A stretch of DNA of 64,000 nucleotides from Opitutus sp. (GTDB lineage: Bacteria > Verrucomicrobiota > Verrucomicrobiia > Opitutales > Opitutaceae). The position numbers and the translations under genes were made by a program. Below, in pieces: positions 16,271-27,430 of this stretch. The notes below the pieces were generated by a model. It worked only from the letters and a program-made list of their open reading frames with translations, had not been told where the DNA came from and did no database searches. Location of the stretch: contig SIBG01000008.1 in the NCBI GenBank assembly GCA_009695305.1, positions 1 through 64,000 of the forward strand, in the 5' to 3' direction. Every line of letters begins with the position of its first letter. Within the stretch, counting starts at the first letter, position 1.

Positions 16271-17172
16271 TCGACGAACGCCACGAGGAACTCGCCGCGC
16301 TCCACGCCTTCGACCTGCTCGAAGGCGTGGAACTCGCGTCGTTCGAATCCGCGCTCGCCCGCGATCCTGCGCTGCGCGCCCTCGTCGCCGAACTCCGCGA
16401 CACCAGCGCCGCACTCGCCCACACCGCCCCGGACGCCGCGCCGCCCGCCGCGCTCAAGGACCGCGTGCTCGCGTCCGTCAGCGAATCCAAAATCAAAAAT
16501 CGAAAATCGAAAATAATTTCGTTCCCCGCGCTCGCCCCCTGGCTCGCCGCCGCGGGCTTCGCCGTCACTACCGCGTGGTTCGGTCAGCTCTATTTCACCA
16601 GCCGCTCGGACGCCGCCCTCCTCCGCGATGAGCAGGCGCTCGCCGCCGTCGCGCTCAAGGGTGCGCGCAACCAACTGGAGGCCGAGCGCATTTTCGCTCT
16701 CCGCCAGTTCACCGATCTCACGCAACAGGCCGGCGACACTGCGCGCCAGCTCGCCGTCGCGCAGCAGCAGCTCGCCGCCAAGGACCAGCTCGTCGCCGAT
16801 CTCGGCACGCAACTGAAGTCCCAGGCCGATCTCGCTAATTTCAAGATCACCACGCTCGCCTTGTTGTTGAACAACACGCCGCAGGCCCTCGCCGTCGCCG
16901 TGTGGAATCCCGCGAGGCAGGAAGGCGTGCTCCAGGTGGAAAAGCTCCCGGCCCTCACCGCCAGTCAAAGCTATCAACTCTGGGTCGTTGATCCCCAGTA
17001 TCCGAATCCCGTCGATGGCGGCATCTTCACGGTCGATCCGCAAACCGGCGATGCGCGCGTGCCGTTCAAAGCCCGGCAGGCGGTCGCCACCGTCGCGGCC
17101 TTCGCCGTCACGCTTGAGCGCAAGGGTGGCGTCCCCAAGGCCGAGGGCCCGTTCGTCCTCCTCGGCAAGTAG
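16267..17172 (+). CDS. RskA-type anti-sigma factor
   Basis: This membrane anti-sigma factor probably binds the sigma factor encoded just upstream. It has an N-terminal anti-sigma domain (EELAALHAFDLLEGVELASFE), a linker, one transmembrane helix at about 86-106 (ALAPWLAAAGFAVTTAWFG), a coiled-coil stretch (RQLAVAQQQLAAKDQLVADL) and a C-terminal RskA domain (VWNPARQEGVLQVEKLPAL, then SYQLWVVDPQ). The linker SKIKNRKSKII just before the helix is encoded by A-rich heptamer repeats, unlike the GC-rich surroundings. The frame is intact. Signal-dependent proteolysis, known for this family, is likely but not shown by the sequence. Confidence 0.88.
   Translation: MIDERHEELAALHAFDLLEGVELASFESALARDPALRALVAELRDTSAALAHTAPDAAPPAALKDRVLASVSESKIKNRKSKIISFPALAPWLAAAGFAVTTAWFGQLYFTSRSDAALLRDEQALAAVALKGARNQLEAERIFALRQFTDLTQQAGDTARQLAVAQQQLAAKDQLVADLGTQLKSQADLANFKITTLALLLNNTPQALAVAVWNPARQEGVLQVEKLPALTASQSYQLWVVDPQYPNPVDGGIFTVDPQTGDARVPFKARQAVATVAAFAVTLERKGGVPKAEGPFVLLGK
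16489..16517. repeat. A-rich heptamer tandem repeat in anti-sigma gene
   Basis: AAAATCAAAAATCGAAAATC and neighbouring bases form about four degenerate AAAATCR heptamers inside the anti-sigma coding region. The AT content contrasts sharply with the GC-rich gene. The period of 7 means a change of one copy would shift the frame. Confidence 0.7.
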
Positions 17173-17303
17173 GGGTCTTGGGGTCGGAGCCTGCTCGAGT
17201 CGCGCCGCCGCTCGGCCAAGGCGGAGGCCGGCGATTTCATGTCCCGCCCGGCGCGTGATCTAAACTTGCCCTCCGCCCGCGCGCCACGAAGCTCCGTGCC
17301 TAC

Positions 17304-18491
17304 ATGATATTAAAACCCAAGGTCCGCGGATTCGTTTGTGTCACCGCCCACCCCGAAGGCTGCGCCGCCCATGTGCAGCAATGGATCGATCACGTGAAGG
17401 CCAAGGGGCCGATCGCCGGCGGGCCCAAGCGCGTCCTGATCATCGGTGCGTCCACCGGCTACGGTCTCGCCACGCGCGTCACCGCTGCGTTCGGCTCCGG
17501 CGCTGCCACGCTCGGCATCTTTTTTGAACGACCCTCCGAGGAGGGCCGCCCGGCGACTCCCGGCTGGTATAACAGCATCGCCCTCACCCACGCCGCCCGC
17601 GCCGCCGGGCTCTATGCCAAGAATCTCAACGGCGACGCCTTCTCCGACGACATCAAGCAACAGGCGCTCGCGCTCATCCGCGCCGATCTCGGCCAGGTTG
17701 ACCTCGTCATCTATTCGCTCGCCTCACCTCGTCGCACCCATCCGACCACCGGCACGGTCCACAAATCCTGCCTCAAGCCCGTCGGTGCCTCTTACACGAA
17801 CAAGACCGTCGATACCGACAAGGGCATCGTCAGCACCGTCACGATCGAACCTGCCAGCGACGTCGAGGTCGCCGACACCGTCGCCGTGATGGGCGGCGAA
17901 GACTGGGAGATGTGGATGAACGCCCTCTCCGAGGCGCAGCTCCTCGCCCCCGGCACCCAATCCGTCGCCTACTCCTACATCGGCCCCGAAGTCACGTGGG
18001 CGATCTACAAGAACGGCACCATTGGTCTGGCGAAAAACGATCTCGAACGTGCCGCCAGAAACATCGACTCGCTCCTCAAACTAAACGGCGGCGGTCGTGC
18101 TTTCATCTCCGTCAACAAAGCCCTCGTCACGCAGGCGAGTTCCGCGATCCCCGTGGTCCCGCTCTACATTTCGATCCTCTACAAGCTCATGAAGGCGCGT
18201 GGCACGCATGAGGGCTGCATCGAGCAAATCCAGCGTCTCTTTGCCACGCAGATGTATAACGGCCACAAGCCGAAGTTCGACGAGTCCGGCCGCGTGCGCG
18301 TCGACGACTGGGAAATGGTGCCGGAGATCCAGGCCGCCGTCCGCGCCATCTGGCCCGGTGTCACGACCGAAAACCTCGCGGAGCAAACCGACATCGCCGG
18401 CTACCGCACCGAGTTCCTGAAACTTTTCGGCTTCGGCCTTCCCGGCATCAATTACGACGCCGATACCGAGCCCCACCGGCCGATGCTGTAG
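17304..18491 (+). CDS. fabV: Trans-2-enoyl-ACP/CoA reductase FabV
   Basis: FabV catalyses the last, NAD(P)H-dependent reduction in each cycle of type II fatty acid synthesis and is a triclosan-resistant alternative to FabI. The 395-residue length fits the family. Diagnostic segments are MILKPKVRGFVCVTAHPEGC, VLIIGASTGYGLATRV for the dinucleotide, VIYSLASPRR, and the active-site block YSYIGPEVTWAIYKNGTIGL with the Tyr-x8-Lys arrangement. The C-terminus keeps YNGHKPKFDESGRVRVDDWEM. No other enoyl reductase lies in the window. It stands alone between the anti-sigma gene and a repeat-bearing gap. Confidence 0.96.
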   Translation: MILKPKVRGFVCVTAHPEGCAAHVQQWIDHVKAKGPIAGGPKRVLIIGASTGYGLATRVTAAFGSGAATLGIFFERPSEEGRPATPGWYNSIALTHAARAAGLYAKNLNGDAFSDDIKQQALALIRADLGQVDLVIYSLASPRRTHPTTGTVHKSCLKPVGASYTNKTVDTDKGIVSTVTIEPASDVEVADTVAVMGGEDWEMWMNALSEAQLLAPGTQSVAYSYIGPEVTWAIYKNGTIGLAKNDLERAARNIDSLLKLNGGGRAFISVNKALVTQASSAIPVVPLYISILYKLMKARGTHEGCIEQIQRLFATQMYNGHKPKFDESGRVRVDDWEMVPEIQAAVRAIWPGVTTENLAEQTDIAGYRTEFLKLFGFGLPGINYDADTEPHRPML

Positions 18492-18521
18492 GTTGCGCGC
18501 TCGTCGAGCAACGCCATCGAG

Positions 18522-18598
18522 GTAGGGCGGGTTATCCCTAACCCGCCGTCTCAGGATTCTCGCATGCGGCAAAGCGGCGGGTTAGCGATAACCCGCCC

Positions 18599-18601
<3 letters not shown>
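18522..18601. repeat. Palindromic repeat, family A, intergenic
   Basis: This 80-bp element starts with GTAGGGCGGGTTATCCCTAA, identical to the left arm inside dus. The right arm read in reverse complement is GCAGGGCGGGTTATCGCTAA. The arms match at 24 of 26 positions. It lies 30 bp after the fabV stop, and its right end abuts the GH42 remnant. Confidence 0.9.
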
Positions 18602-19188
<587 letters not shown>

Positions 19189-19261
19189 CCGCCGGCGGGC
19201 CACCTCGGCTCACCCGCGAAGCGCGCTCGACTCGCCTCCGCGCGTCTGTTTTTCGTCGCTC

Positions 19262-21463
19262 ATGCCAAAACTGCCCCACCTGCTCCTCGTCCTTGCAGTC
19301 TGCACCCCGTTCGCCTGCGCCGCCGAGGAAAGCGCCAACCTGAAATATTTCCGCGACATCGCCGAGACGCGCAGCTATTCGCTCGGCCGGCCCGTCGCGC
19401 CGAAGCTCACCCCCGACGGCCAGACCGTGATCTACCTCCGCGGTGGCCCCCGTGATCCCGTCCTCCGCCTCTACGAATTCCCATTGCCCGCCGGCCCCGA
19501 GCGCGAGCTGCTCACGCCGGCGCAGTTGCTCGGCAACGCCGAGGAAAAACTCACCGCCGAGGAAAAAGCCCGCCGCGAACGCGCCCGCGTCACCCTCCGC
19601 GGCTTCACCCGCTTCGATCTTTCCAAGGATGGCACCCGTCTCCTCGTCACCCTTTCCGGCCAGCTCTACGTCGTGAATCGCGCCAACCTCAAGGTCACCG
19701 CTCTCCCCGGAAAAAACTGGATCGACCCGCGCTTCTCGCCGGACGGCACCGCCGTCGCCGCCGTCTCGGCCGGCGAACTCCATGTCATCGAGCTGGGTGT
19801 CACTCCCTCCAGCCACGCCGTCACCACCGGTGCCACCGCCACTCTCTCTCACGCCACCGCCGAGTTTGTCGCCCAGGAGGAGATGGCTCGCCGCGAGGGC
19901 TACTGGTGGGCGCCCGATTCTCAGTCGCTCGTCTATCAGGAAACCGATGAGTCCGCCGTCGAGGTCCGCCACATCGCCGATCCGCTCCACCCCGACGCGG
20001 CGCCCGTGGATTTTTTCTACCCGCGCTCCGGCTCCCCCAACGCCACCGTCCGCCTTGGCCTCGTTGCCCGCTCCGGCGGCGCCACGCGCTGGATGAAATG
20101 GGATGCCGCCAAATTTCCCTATCTCACTCGCGTCGTCTGGCGCGAGACCGGCGACCCGCTCTGCCTTTCCGTCATGGATCGGGCGCAACAAACTTCGCTC
20201 CTCCTGCGCGCCGATCCCGCCACCGGTGCCACGACCGAGCTGCTTCGCGAAACCGACCCCGCCTGGCTCAACCTCGACGCTAGCGCTGTGCTGCCCCGCT
20301 GGCTGCCCGGCAGCAGGGAATTCCTCTGGACCACCGAGTCGCGCGGTGCCTGGCAGGTCGAACTTCGCGCGGCCGATGGCAAACTGCTCCGGCCGCTCAC
20401 GCCGCTCGACTTCATCTACAAGGGCCTCAGCAAGCTCGATGCCGCCCACGGCTCAATCTACGTGAGCGGCGGCTCTGATCCCCGCGAGGCCCACGTCTGG
20501 CGCTTTCCGCTCGCTGGTGGCACCGGCACCGCGCTCACCACCGCGCCCGGCCAGCACTCCGCAAGTTTTTCCGAAAACGCCTCCACCTTTATCTACACCT
20601 ACAACCTGCTCGACGGCACCGCCGGCGCCGAGGTTCGCAGCGCCGACGGCCAACGTCTCGCCACGCTTCCGTCGGTGGCGGAAAAATTTCCCGCCCGACC
20701 CAACGTCGAACTCACGCAGACCACCGGCACGCCCTCCTTCTATGCGGCGCTGATCCGCCCGCGCGCGTTTCAGTCCGGAAAAAAATATCCCGTCATCCTC
20801 GCCGTCTACGCCGGCCCGACCACCACCACCGTCAGCGCCTCGACCCGCGGCTACCTTTCCAACCAGTGGATGGCCGATCAGGGCTACATCGTCGTGCGCC
20901 TCGATGGGCGCGGCACACCGCATCGCGGGCGCGATTGGGAACGCATTGTCCGCGGCAACTTGATCGACGTCGCCCTCGAAGATCAGATCGCCGGCTTACG
21001 CGCCCTCGGTGTAAAATATCCTGAGCTTGATCTCACGCGCGTCGGCGTGACCGGCTGGTCGTTCGGCGGCTACTTCAGCGCGATGGCCACCATCCGCCGA
21101 CCCGATGTGTTTCGCTGCGGCGTGGCCGGCGCGCCCGTCATCACGTGGGAAAACTACGACACGTTCTACACCGAGCGCTACCTCGGCCTCCCGCAGACGG
21201 ACGCCGCCGCCTACCAGGTCAGCAGCGTGCTGACCTACGCGAACCAGCTCACCCGCCCCCTCCTCCTGATCCACGGCCTGACCGACGACAACGTCTACGC
21301 CCAGCACACACTCCAACTCGCCGACGCGCTTTTCATGGCCGGCAAGCCCTATGAGTTCATGCCGATGCTCGGCACGCACCTCGCCGGCTCCAGCGACCCG
21401 GTCGTCCAACTCCGCCAGCAAATGCGCGTGATTGAGTTCTTCAACCGCGAGCTAAAGCCGTAG
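19262..21463 (+). CDS. Dipeptidyl-peptidase IV-like S9 peptidase
   Basis: This 733-residue exported serine peptidase has a signal peptide (LLLVLAVCTPFACA before AEE). The N-terminal region matches the DPP-IV beta-propeller, including VAQEEMARREGYWWAPDS, where the paired glutamates anchor the substrate amino terminus. The C-terminal hydrolase domain shows the nucleophile in GVTGWSFGGYFSAM, the acid in GLTDDNV, and the histidine near MLGTHLAG. It probably trims dipeptides from periplasmic peptides. The histidine sits in GTHL where GxxH is usual, which fits. It is followed by trhO with a 15-bp gap. Confidence 0.9.
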   Translation: MPKLPHLLLVLAVCTPFACAAEESANLKYFRDIAETRSYSLGRPVAPKLTPDGQTVIYLRGGPRDPVLRLYEFPLPAGPERELLTPAQLLGNAEEKLTAEEKARRERARVTLRGFTRFDLSKDGTRLLVTLSGQLYVVNRANLKVTALPGKNWIDPRFSPDGTAVAAVSAGELHVIELGVTPSSHAVTTGATATLSHATAEFVAQEEMARREGYWWAPDSQSLVYQETDESAVEVRHIADPLHPDAAPVDFFYPRSGSPNATVRLGLVARSGGATRWMKWDAAKFPYLTRVVWRETGDPLCLSVMDRAQQTSLLLRADPATGATTELLRETDPAWLNLDASAVLPRWLPGSREFLWTTESRGAWQVELRAADGKLLRPLTPLDFIYKGLSKLDAAHGSIYVSGGSDPREAHVWRFPLAGGTGTALTTAPGQHSASFSENASTFIYTYNLLDGTAGAEVRSADGQRLATLPSVAEKFPARPNVELTQTTGTPSFYAALIRPRAFQSGKKYPVILAVYAGPTTTTVSASTRGYLSNQWMADQGYIVVRLDGRGTPHRGRDWERIVRGNLIDVALEDQIAGLRALGVKYPELDLTRVGVTGWSFGGYFSAMATIRRPDVFRCGVAGAPVITWENYDTFYTERYLGLPQTDAAAYQVSSVLTYANQLTRPLLLIHGLTDDNVYAQHTLQLADALFMAGKPYEFMPMLGTHLAGSSDPVVQLRQQMRVIEFFNRELKP

Positions 21464-21478
21464 GATTTTCTCCGCTCC

Positions 21479-22309
<831 letters not shown>

Positions 22310-22400
22310 CCTGACGTTGGGCTGGGCCGCCGTTGGACTGCCGCCGACCAGTCATCCCGGACTGCTAGCCGGCTTTGTGCTCTCGGAAACTATTTCGCGT

Positions 22401-23087
22401 TCAGTCCGCATCCTCGCCCACGCTCACCGACTGGCCGTTGTGCTTTGGGCCGAGTTTCAGAATGAATGGCGCCGCCGTCTTCGCCCACGCTTCGGCTTTC
22501 GGATAACTCGACGCGCCGTCGGCCCAGCAGGAACGCAGCATATCGGTGTCGATCACGCCGGGGTTCAGCGGCACCGCCGCCATGCCCGCGGGCAATTCCT
22601 CGGCGAGCGCCTTGGTCAGTCCCTCGATCGCCCACTTCGACATGCAGTAGGGCGCGACGTCCGGCGACACGCTGCGGCCCCAGCCAGAGCTAAGGTTCAC
22701 GATGACGCCACTTTTCTTCGCGACCATCGCCGGCACAAAATGGCGGATCACATTCTGCACACCGCGGATGTTCACATCGACGAGCTTCGTGAACTCGCGG
22801 TCGTCCTGCTCCCAGAGCGGCGCGGGCCGGTTCATCAGCGCGGCGTTGTTGATCAGCAAATCCGGCGGGCTGTCGTTCTCCAGCACCTTGGCCGACCAAA
22901 GCGCGACCTTGCTGTCGAGCGCCACGTCCACAACCGAGAAATCGTGCGGCGCCTGGTGCGTCATCCGCAGATCGAAAATCGCCTCCCCACCCCGCCCGCA
23001 ACCGATGACGGTGTGGCCGGCCTTGATAAATTCCCCGACCAGCGCGCGCCCCAGCCCGCGCGTGACGCCCGTGATGACGATCTTCAT
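22401..23087 (-). CDS. Short-chain dehydrogenase/reductase
   Basis: This classical SDR of 228 residues has the cofactor-binding TGVTRGLG near the N-terminus, LLINNAALM, the catalytic serine in VNLSSGWG and the YxxxK motif in YCMSKWA. MKIVITG at 23087 is the expected start; the tracked ORF adds 12 upstream codons. The PGVIDTDML block near the end is typical. The substrate cannot be inferred. It is convergent with trhO, and a palindrome separates it from exbD upstream. Confidence 0.88.
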   Translation of the reverse strand: MKIVITGVTRGLGRALVGEFIKAGHTVIGCGRGGEAIFDLRMTHQAPHDFSVVDVALDSKVALWSAKVLENDSPPDLLINNAALMNRPAPLWEQDDREFTKLVDVNIRGVQNVIRHFVPAMVAKKSGVIVNLSSGWGRSVSPDVAPYCMSKWAIEGLTKALAEELPAGMAAVPLNPGVIDTDMLRSCWADGASSYPKAEAWAKTAAPFILKLGPKHNGQSVSVGEDAD

Positions 23088-23097
23088 GGGCCCATGG

Positions 23098-23154
23098 TAG
23101 GAGCTTGCTGGCCGTCGATGCAATCGCGGGCGATTGCCCTCCTACCGCGATTGC
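23098..23154. repeat. Palindromic repeat, family C (GTAGGAG...CTCCTAC)
   Basis: The element is bounded by GTAGGAG at 23098 and CTCCTAC ending at 23145, with a further 10-bp inverted pair GCAATCGCGG (23120-23129) and CCGCGATTGC (23145-23154). On the minus strand the right end reads GGTAGGAGG and provides the TAG stop of exbD. It lies between exbD and the SDR gene. Confidence 0.65.
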
Positions 23155-23540
23155 AGGCTAAATTTCCGCAGGCCCACCTTTTGGCACGAGTCCATCACGA
23201 AGGCCAATTTCTTGAGCTGGCTGGTTTCGTCCGCTTTGATCAGCACCGGGATGTCGCGGTCCACGTCGTGCACTTTCTGCAGCAGCGCCAACAGTTCCTC
23301 GTCCGTCGTCGGTTTGCCGTTGAAGGAGATCTCGCCCTTGTTGTCGATGCCGATGGTGACGCTGCCCTTGAACTCGTTTTTACCCGCGGTATCGACCTTC
23401 GGCAGGGTGATGTTGAGCGTCGCCATCGACTTGAACTGCATCGTGACGAACGCGAAAAAAATCAGCATCACGAGCACGTCGATCAGCGGCACGAGATTCA
23501 GCTCGGGCCGCTTGCGCCGCTTCTGGTAGAGGCTGCTCAT
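23142..23540 (-). CDS. exbD: ExbD/TolR-type biopolymer transport protein
   Basis: ExbD is the single-pass partner of ExbB in the proton-driven motor that energises outer-membrane TonB transport (or TolR-like envelope functions). The 132-residue protein has a charged N-terminus (MSSLYQKRRKRPELNLVPLI), the transmembrane helix with the essential aspartate (LIDVLVMLIFFAFV), and the periplasmic domain. The tracked ORF starts far upstream in the wrong place; the true ATG at 23540 overlaps exbB by 4 bp. No TonB gene is present nearby, so TonB versus Tol assignment is open. Its TAG stop lies inside a repeat. Confidence 0.92.
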   Translation of the reverse strand: MSSLYQKRRKRPELNLVPLIDVLVMLIFFAFVTMQFKSMATLNITLPKVDTAGKNEFKGSVTIGIDNKGEISFNGKPTTDEELLALLQKVHDVDRDIPVLIKADETSQLKKLAFVMDSCQKVGLRKFSLQSR

Positions 23541-24109
23541 TGCCGCGTGCGCTGCAGGATGCGTTCGAGCAGCACGTCGAGCTGCGCGGCGTAGCTCTCG
23601 ATTTTGCGCTGGAGATAGCCGCTGCCGACGAGCGACGGGATCGCGATGGTCAGGCCGAGCACCGTCGCCGAAAGCGCCAGCGCCACGCCACTGGTGAACT
23701 TCACCGGGTCCGGCAGGCCAGTGTCGGGGGAAATCTGCGAGAAGACCTCGAGCAGTCCGGAGACCGTGCCGGTGAGGCCGATGAGCGGCGCGGCGGCGTA
23801 GATGACGTCGAGGTAGCCGACGCCCCGCTCCATGCGGTTGATCTCGAGTCGCGCGAACGCCTTCACGGCGCCTTCGTCGTTTTTGTGCTGCTCGGCAAAG
23901 TCGACGATGCGCGCGAGCACGGTGTGCTTGCCGCCAACCAACGGCCGGCCCGTCACCACGGCGTCCACCAAATCCTGCGGCATGATCGCGGCCTTGCGCA
24001 ACGCGAACGCCCGCTCGCAAATGATGAACACGGCTCCTGCCGAACAGAGGGCGAGCGGGTAGATGAGGATGCCGGCACCCTTAACAACATCAAGCATGGC
24101 GAGAAACAT
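23537..24109 (-). CDS. exbB: ExbB/TolQ-type proton channel
   Basis: ExbB forms the proton channel with ExbD in the inner membrane. The 190-residue protein has three transmembrane segments: LIYPLALCSAGAVFIICE, YAAAPLIGLTGTVSGLLEVF and VALALSATVLGLTIAIPSLV. The GLTGTVxGL motif is diagnostic for the MotA/TolQ/ExbB family. It overlaps exbD by 4 bp, so the pair is co-translated. The upstream gap holds a strong 29-bp inverted repeat. No tonB or receptor gene is next to it. Confidence 0.92.
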   Translation of the reverse strand: MFLAMLDVVKGAGILIYPLALCSAGAVFIICERAFALRKAAIMPQDLVDAVVTGRPLVGGKHTVLARIVDFAEQHKNDEGAVKAFARLEINRMERGVGYLDVIYAAAPLIGLTGTVSGLLEVFSQISPDTGLPDPVKFTSGVALALSATVLGLTIAIPSLVGSGYLQRKIESYAAQLDVLLERILQRTRQ

Positions 24110-24185
24110 AGGGGGAAAAGTGTCGAGTTGTGACGCGCCGTCAGTGAAAAAGTTCAGAAAAGATCATTTCGAGATATCCAGGTCA

Positions 24186-24262
24186 GAAACTGTGGGAGGG
24201 GCTTGAGGCCCCGACTGGCCGACACCTCCAACCTCGGGGCCTCAAGCCTCTCCCACAGTTTC
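24186..24262. repeat. Long inverted repeat, family B
   Basis: Two 29-bp arms, GAAACTGTGGGAGGGGCTTG onward at 24186-24214 and its reverse complement at 24234-24262, differ at one base and enclose a 19-base loop. The core GTGGGAGGGGC...GCCCCGAC also occurs, shortened, inside prfC at 54220-54243. It lies between leuD and exbB, both on the minus strand. It could block read-through, but no T-tract follows. Confidence 0.85.
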
Positions 24263-24306
24263 CAGCAGCTCCATGACCCCGCGCATGACTGGATCACCGC
24301 CCACGC

Positions 24307-24909
24307 TCAGGCCGCGAGATACGGGAGCTTCGCCGCCGTGGTTTGCACGGCCGGCAAGCCGTCAATCAACTCCCCGATGGCATCCCACCGGCCATGGATC
24401 AGCCCGTCGCGCGCGGTCTCGCGAATTGGCGCGGCCACGGTCTGCCCGGCGAACCGGATCTCCTGCCGCGCGACGTCGAGCACGATTTCCATTGCTGGAT
24501 TTTTTTCGATCGCCGCGGCGACCTTCGCGATATCCTCGCGGCTGGCCGTCGCGCACGGCAGGCCCAGCGTCGTGCAGTTGCCGAAAAAAATCTCCGCGTA
24601 GTTTTCGGCGAGGATCGCGCGGAACCCCGCTTTTTGAATCGCCTGCGGCGCGTGCTCGCGCGAGGAACCGCAGCCAAAGTTGGCGCCGGAGAGGAGAATC
24701 GTCGCGCCCTGAAAGCGCGCCTCGTTCAACGGATGCGGCTTGGCGGAGCCGTCAGCGTGCTTGCGCACGTCTTGGAAGAGAAACTCGCCGAGGCCATCAA
24801 ACGTGACGCACTTCAAGTAGCGCGCCGGAATGATGCGGTCGGTATCGATGTCGTTGCCCGGAACGCAGACGCCGCGGCCGGTGATGGAAGTGATTTTTGC
24901 GAGGGACAT
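24307..24909 (-). CDS. leuD: 3-isopropylmalate dehydratase small subunit
   Basis: LeuD pairs with LeuC to isomerise 2- to 3-isopropylmalate in leucine synthesis. The 200-residue protein shows the swivel-domain signature: GNDIDTDRIIPARYLK near the start and the active-site loop GANFGCGSSREHAPQAI, followed by FAEIFFGNC-like sequence (YAEIFFGNCTTLGLP). The length matches the bacterial small subunit. It lies 25 bp downstream of leuC on the same strand, so they form an operon. Confidence 0.95.
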   Translation of the reverse strand: MSLAKITSITGRGVCVPGNDIDTDRIIPARYLKCVTFDGLGEFLFQDVRKHADGSAKPHPLNEARFQGATILLSGANFGCGSSREHAPQAIQKAGFRAILAENYAEIFFGNCTTLGLPCATASREDIAKVAAAIEKNPAMEIVLDVARQEIRFAGQTVAAPIRETARDGLIHGRWDAIGELIDGLPAVQTTAAKLPYLAA

Positions 24910-24934
24910 GGTGGAGGGGGGTGATCGCGGTTAG

Positions 24935-26356
<1,422 letters not shown>

Positions 26357-26366
26357 GGCTTTACAT

Positions 26367-26451
26367 GTCATTGCGAGGAGCCGAAGGCGACGAAGCAATC
26401 CAGCTGTTGCGCTGGATCGCCGCGGCCCGCTGACGCAGGCCTCGCGATGAC
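26367..26451. repeat. Palindromic repeat, family D, between leuC and lysR
   Basis: Ends GTCATTGCGAGG and CCTCGCGATGAC are inverted copies. The interior carries GGCGACGAAGCAATCC, shared with 56780-56857 and in part 1678-1774. It occupies most of the divergent leuC/LysR promoter region, starting only about 10 bp from the leuC start codon, so transcripts of leuC may begin within it. Confidence 0.78.
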
Positions 26452-26507
26452 CAACCCAGGCTACCAGAAACTTGCCATACCCGGAAATACTTGTTTTCGT
26501 TCCTGTG

Positions 26508-27422
26508 ATGCCGCGTGAGTATCAGTTCCCATTCGAACTCCGACACCTCGTTTACTTTCGCGAGGTCGCCCGGCAGCTGCATTTTCGCCGGGCCGCCGAG
26601 ACGCTCGCCATCGCCCAACCCGCGCTGAGCCGCGCCGTCGCGCAGCTGGAGACCGCGCTCGACGCCGACTTGCTCAATCGCACGCGCCGCGGGGTGGAAG
26701 TCACCCCGGCCGGGCGGCTGCTGCTCGAGCGGATCGAGCCGCTGCTGCGCGGCCTGGCCGCCCTCCCTGCCGAACTGCAGGCCCTCGCCGGCGGCCAGAT
26801 TGGCCACGTGCGCGTGGCGTTCACCGGGCTGGCGATGGCGACGGTATTGCCCCGCATCCTCCGGGAGTTTCACCGCGGGCATCCCGGGATTCGCGTTGAG
26901 CTCTCGGAGTCGCCGACCTCGGTGCAAGTGCCCGCCCTGCAATCCGGCGACCTCGCGTGCGGTTTTTTCCATCCGGATGCGCCGACGCCCGGCATTCGCA
27001 CGCGCCTGCTGTTGCGCGAGCGCAACGGCGTGCTCCTCCCCACCGCCCACGCGCTCGCCCAACGGGCGGCGTTGCGCCTGAGCGACCTCGCGGCGACGCC
27101 GTTTGTGCTCTTCCCCCGCACGCACAACCCTGGCTTCTACGACCGCATCCTATCCGCCTTCGCCAGCGCCGGAGTCACGCCGCGCATCGCGGAGGAAGTC
27201 TGGCCGCGGGCCAACGGCATCGGCCTCGTCCGCGCCGGACTGGGCGCGACGTTCATGACGCCCTCCGAGGCGCAGCACCTGCCGCCCGAAGTTGGGTTTC
27301 GGCCCTTGCGGGGACCAGCGCCGGAAAGTCGGCTGGTCATCGGCTGGAGCGGCGCCGCTGAGCCGGGGCCGGCGTTGGCGGCATTCTTGGCCGTGGCCAC
27401 CGCCAGCGCGTCGCGCCGCTAA
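26508..27422 (+). CDS. LysR-type transcriptional regulator
   Basis: This 304-residue regulator has the N-terminal winged helix-turn-helix typical of LysR ([20 protein letters not shown], then [13 protein letters not shown]). The C-terminal half is a periplasmic-binding-protein-like effector domain ([15 protein letters not shown]). Divergent orientation from leuCD fits classical LysR control of a neighbouring operon, possibly by a leucine-pathway intermediate, but this is inference. ATG 26508 begins the conserved region; the tracked start at 26472 is a TTG with no support. Confidence 0.9.
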   Translation: MPREYQFPFELRHLVYFREVARQLHFRRAAETLAIAQPALSRAVAQLETALDADLLNRTRRGVEVTPAGRLLLERIEPLLRGLAALPAELQALAGGQIGHVRVAFTGLAMATVLPRILREFHRGHPGIRVELSESPTSVQVPALQSGDLACGFFHPDAPTPGIRTRLLLRERNGVLLPTAHALAQRAALRLSDLAATPFVLFPRTHNPGFYDRILSAFASAGVTPRIAEEVWPRANGIGLVRAGLGATFMTPSEAQHLPPEVGFRPLRGPAPESRLVIGWSGAAEPGPALAAFLAVATASASRR

Positions 27423-27430
27423 GTGCGACG

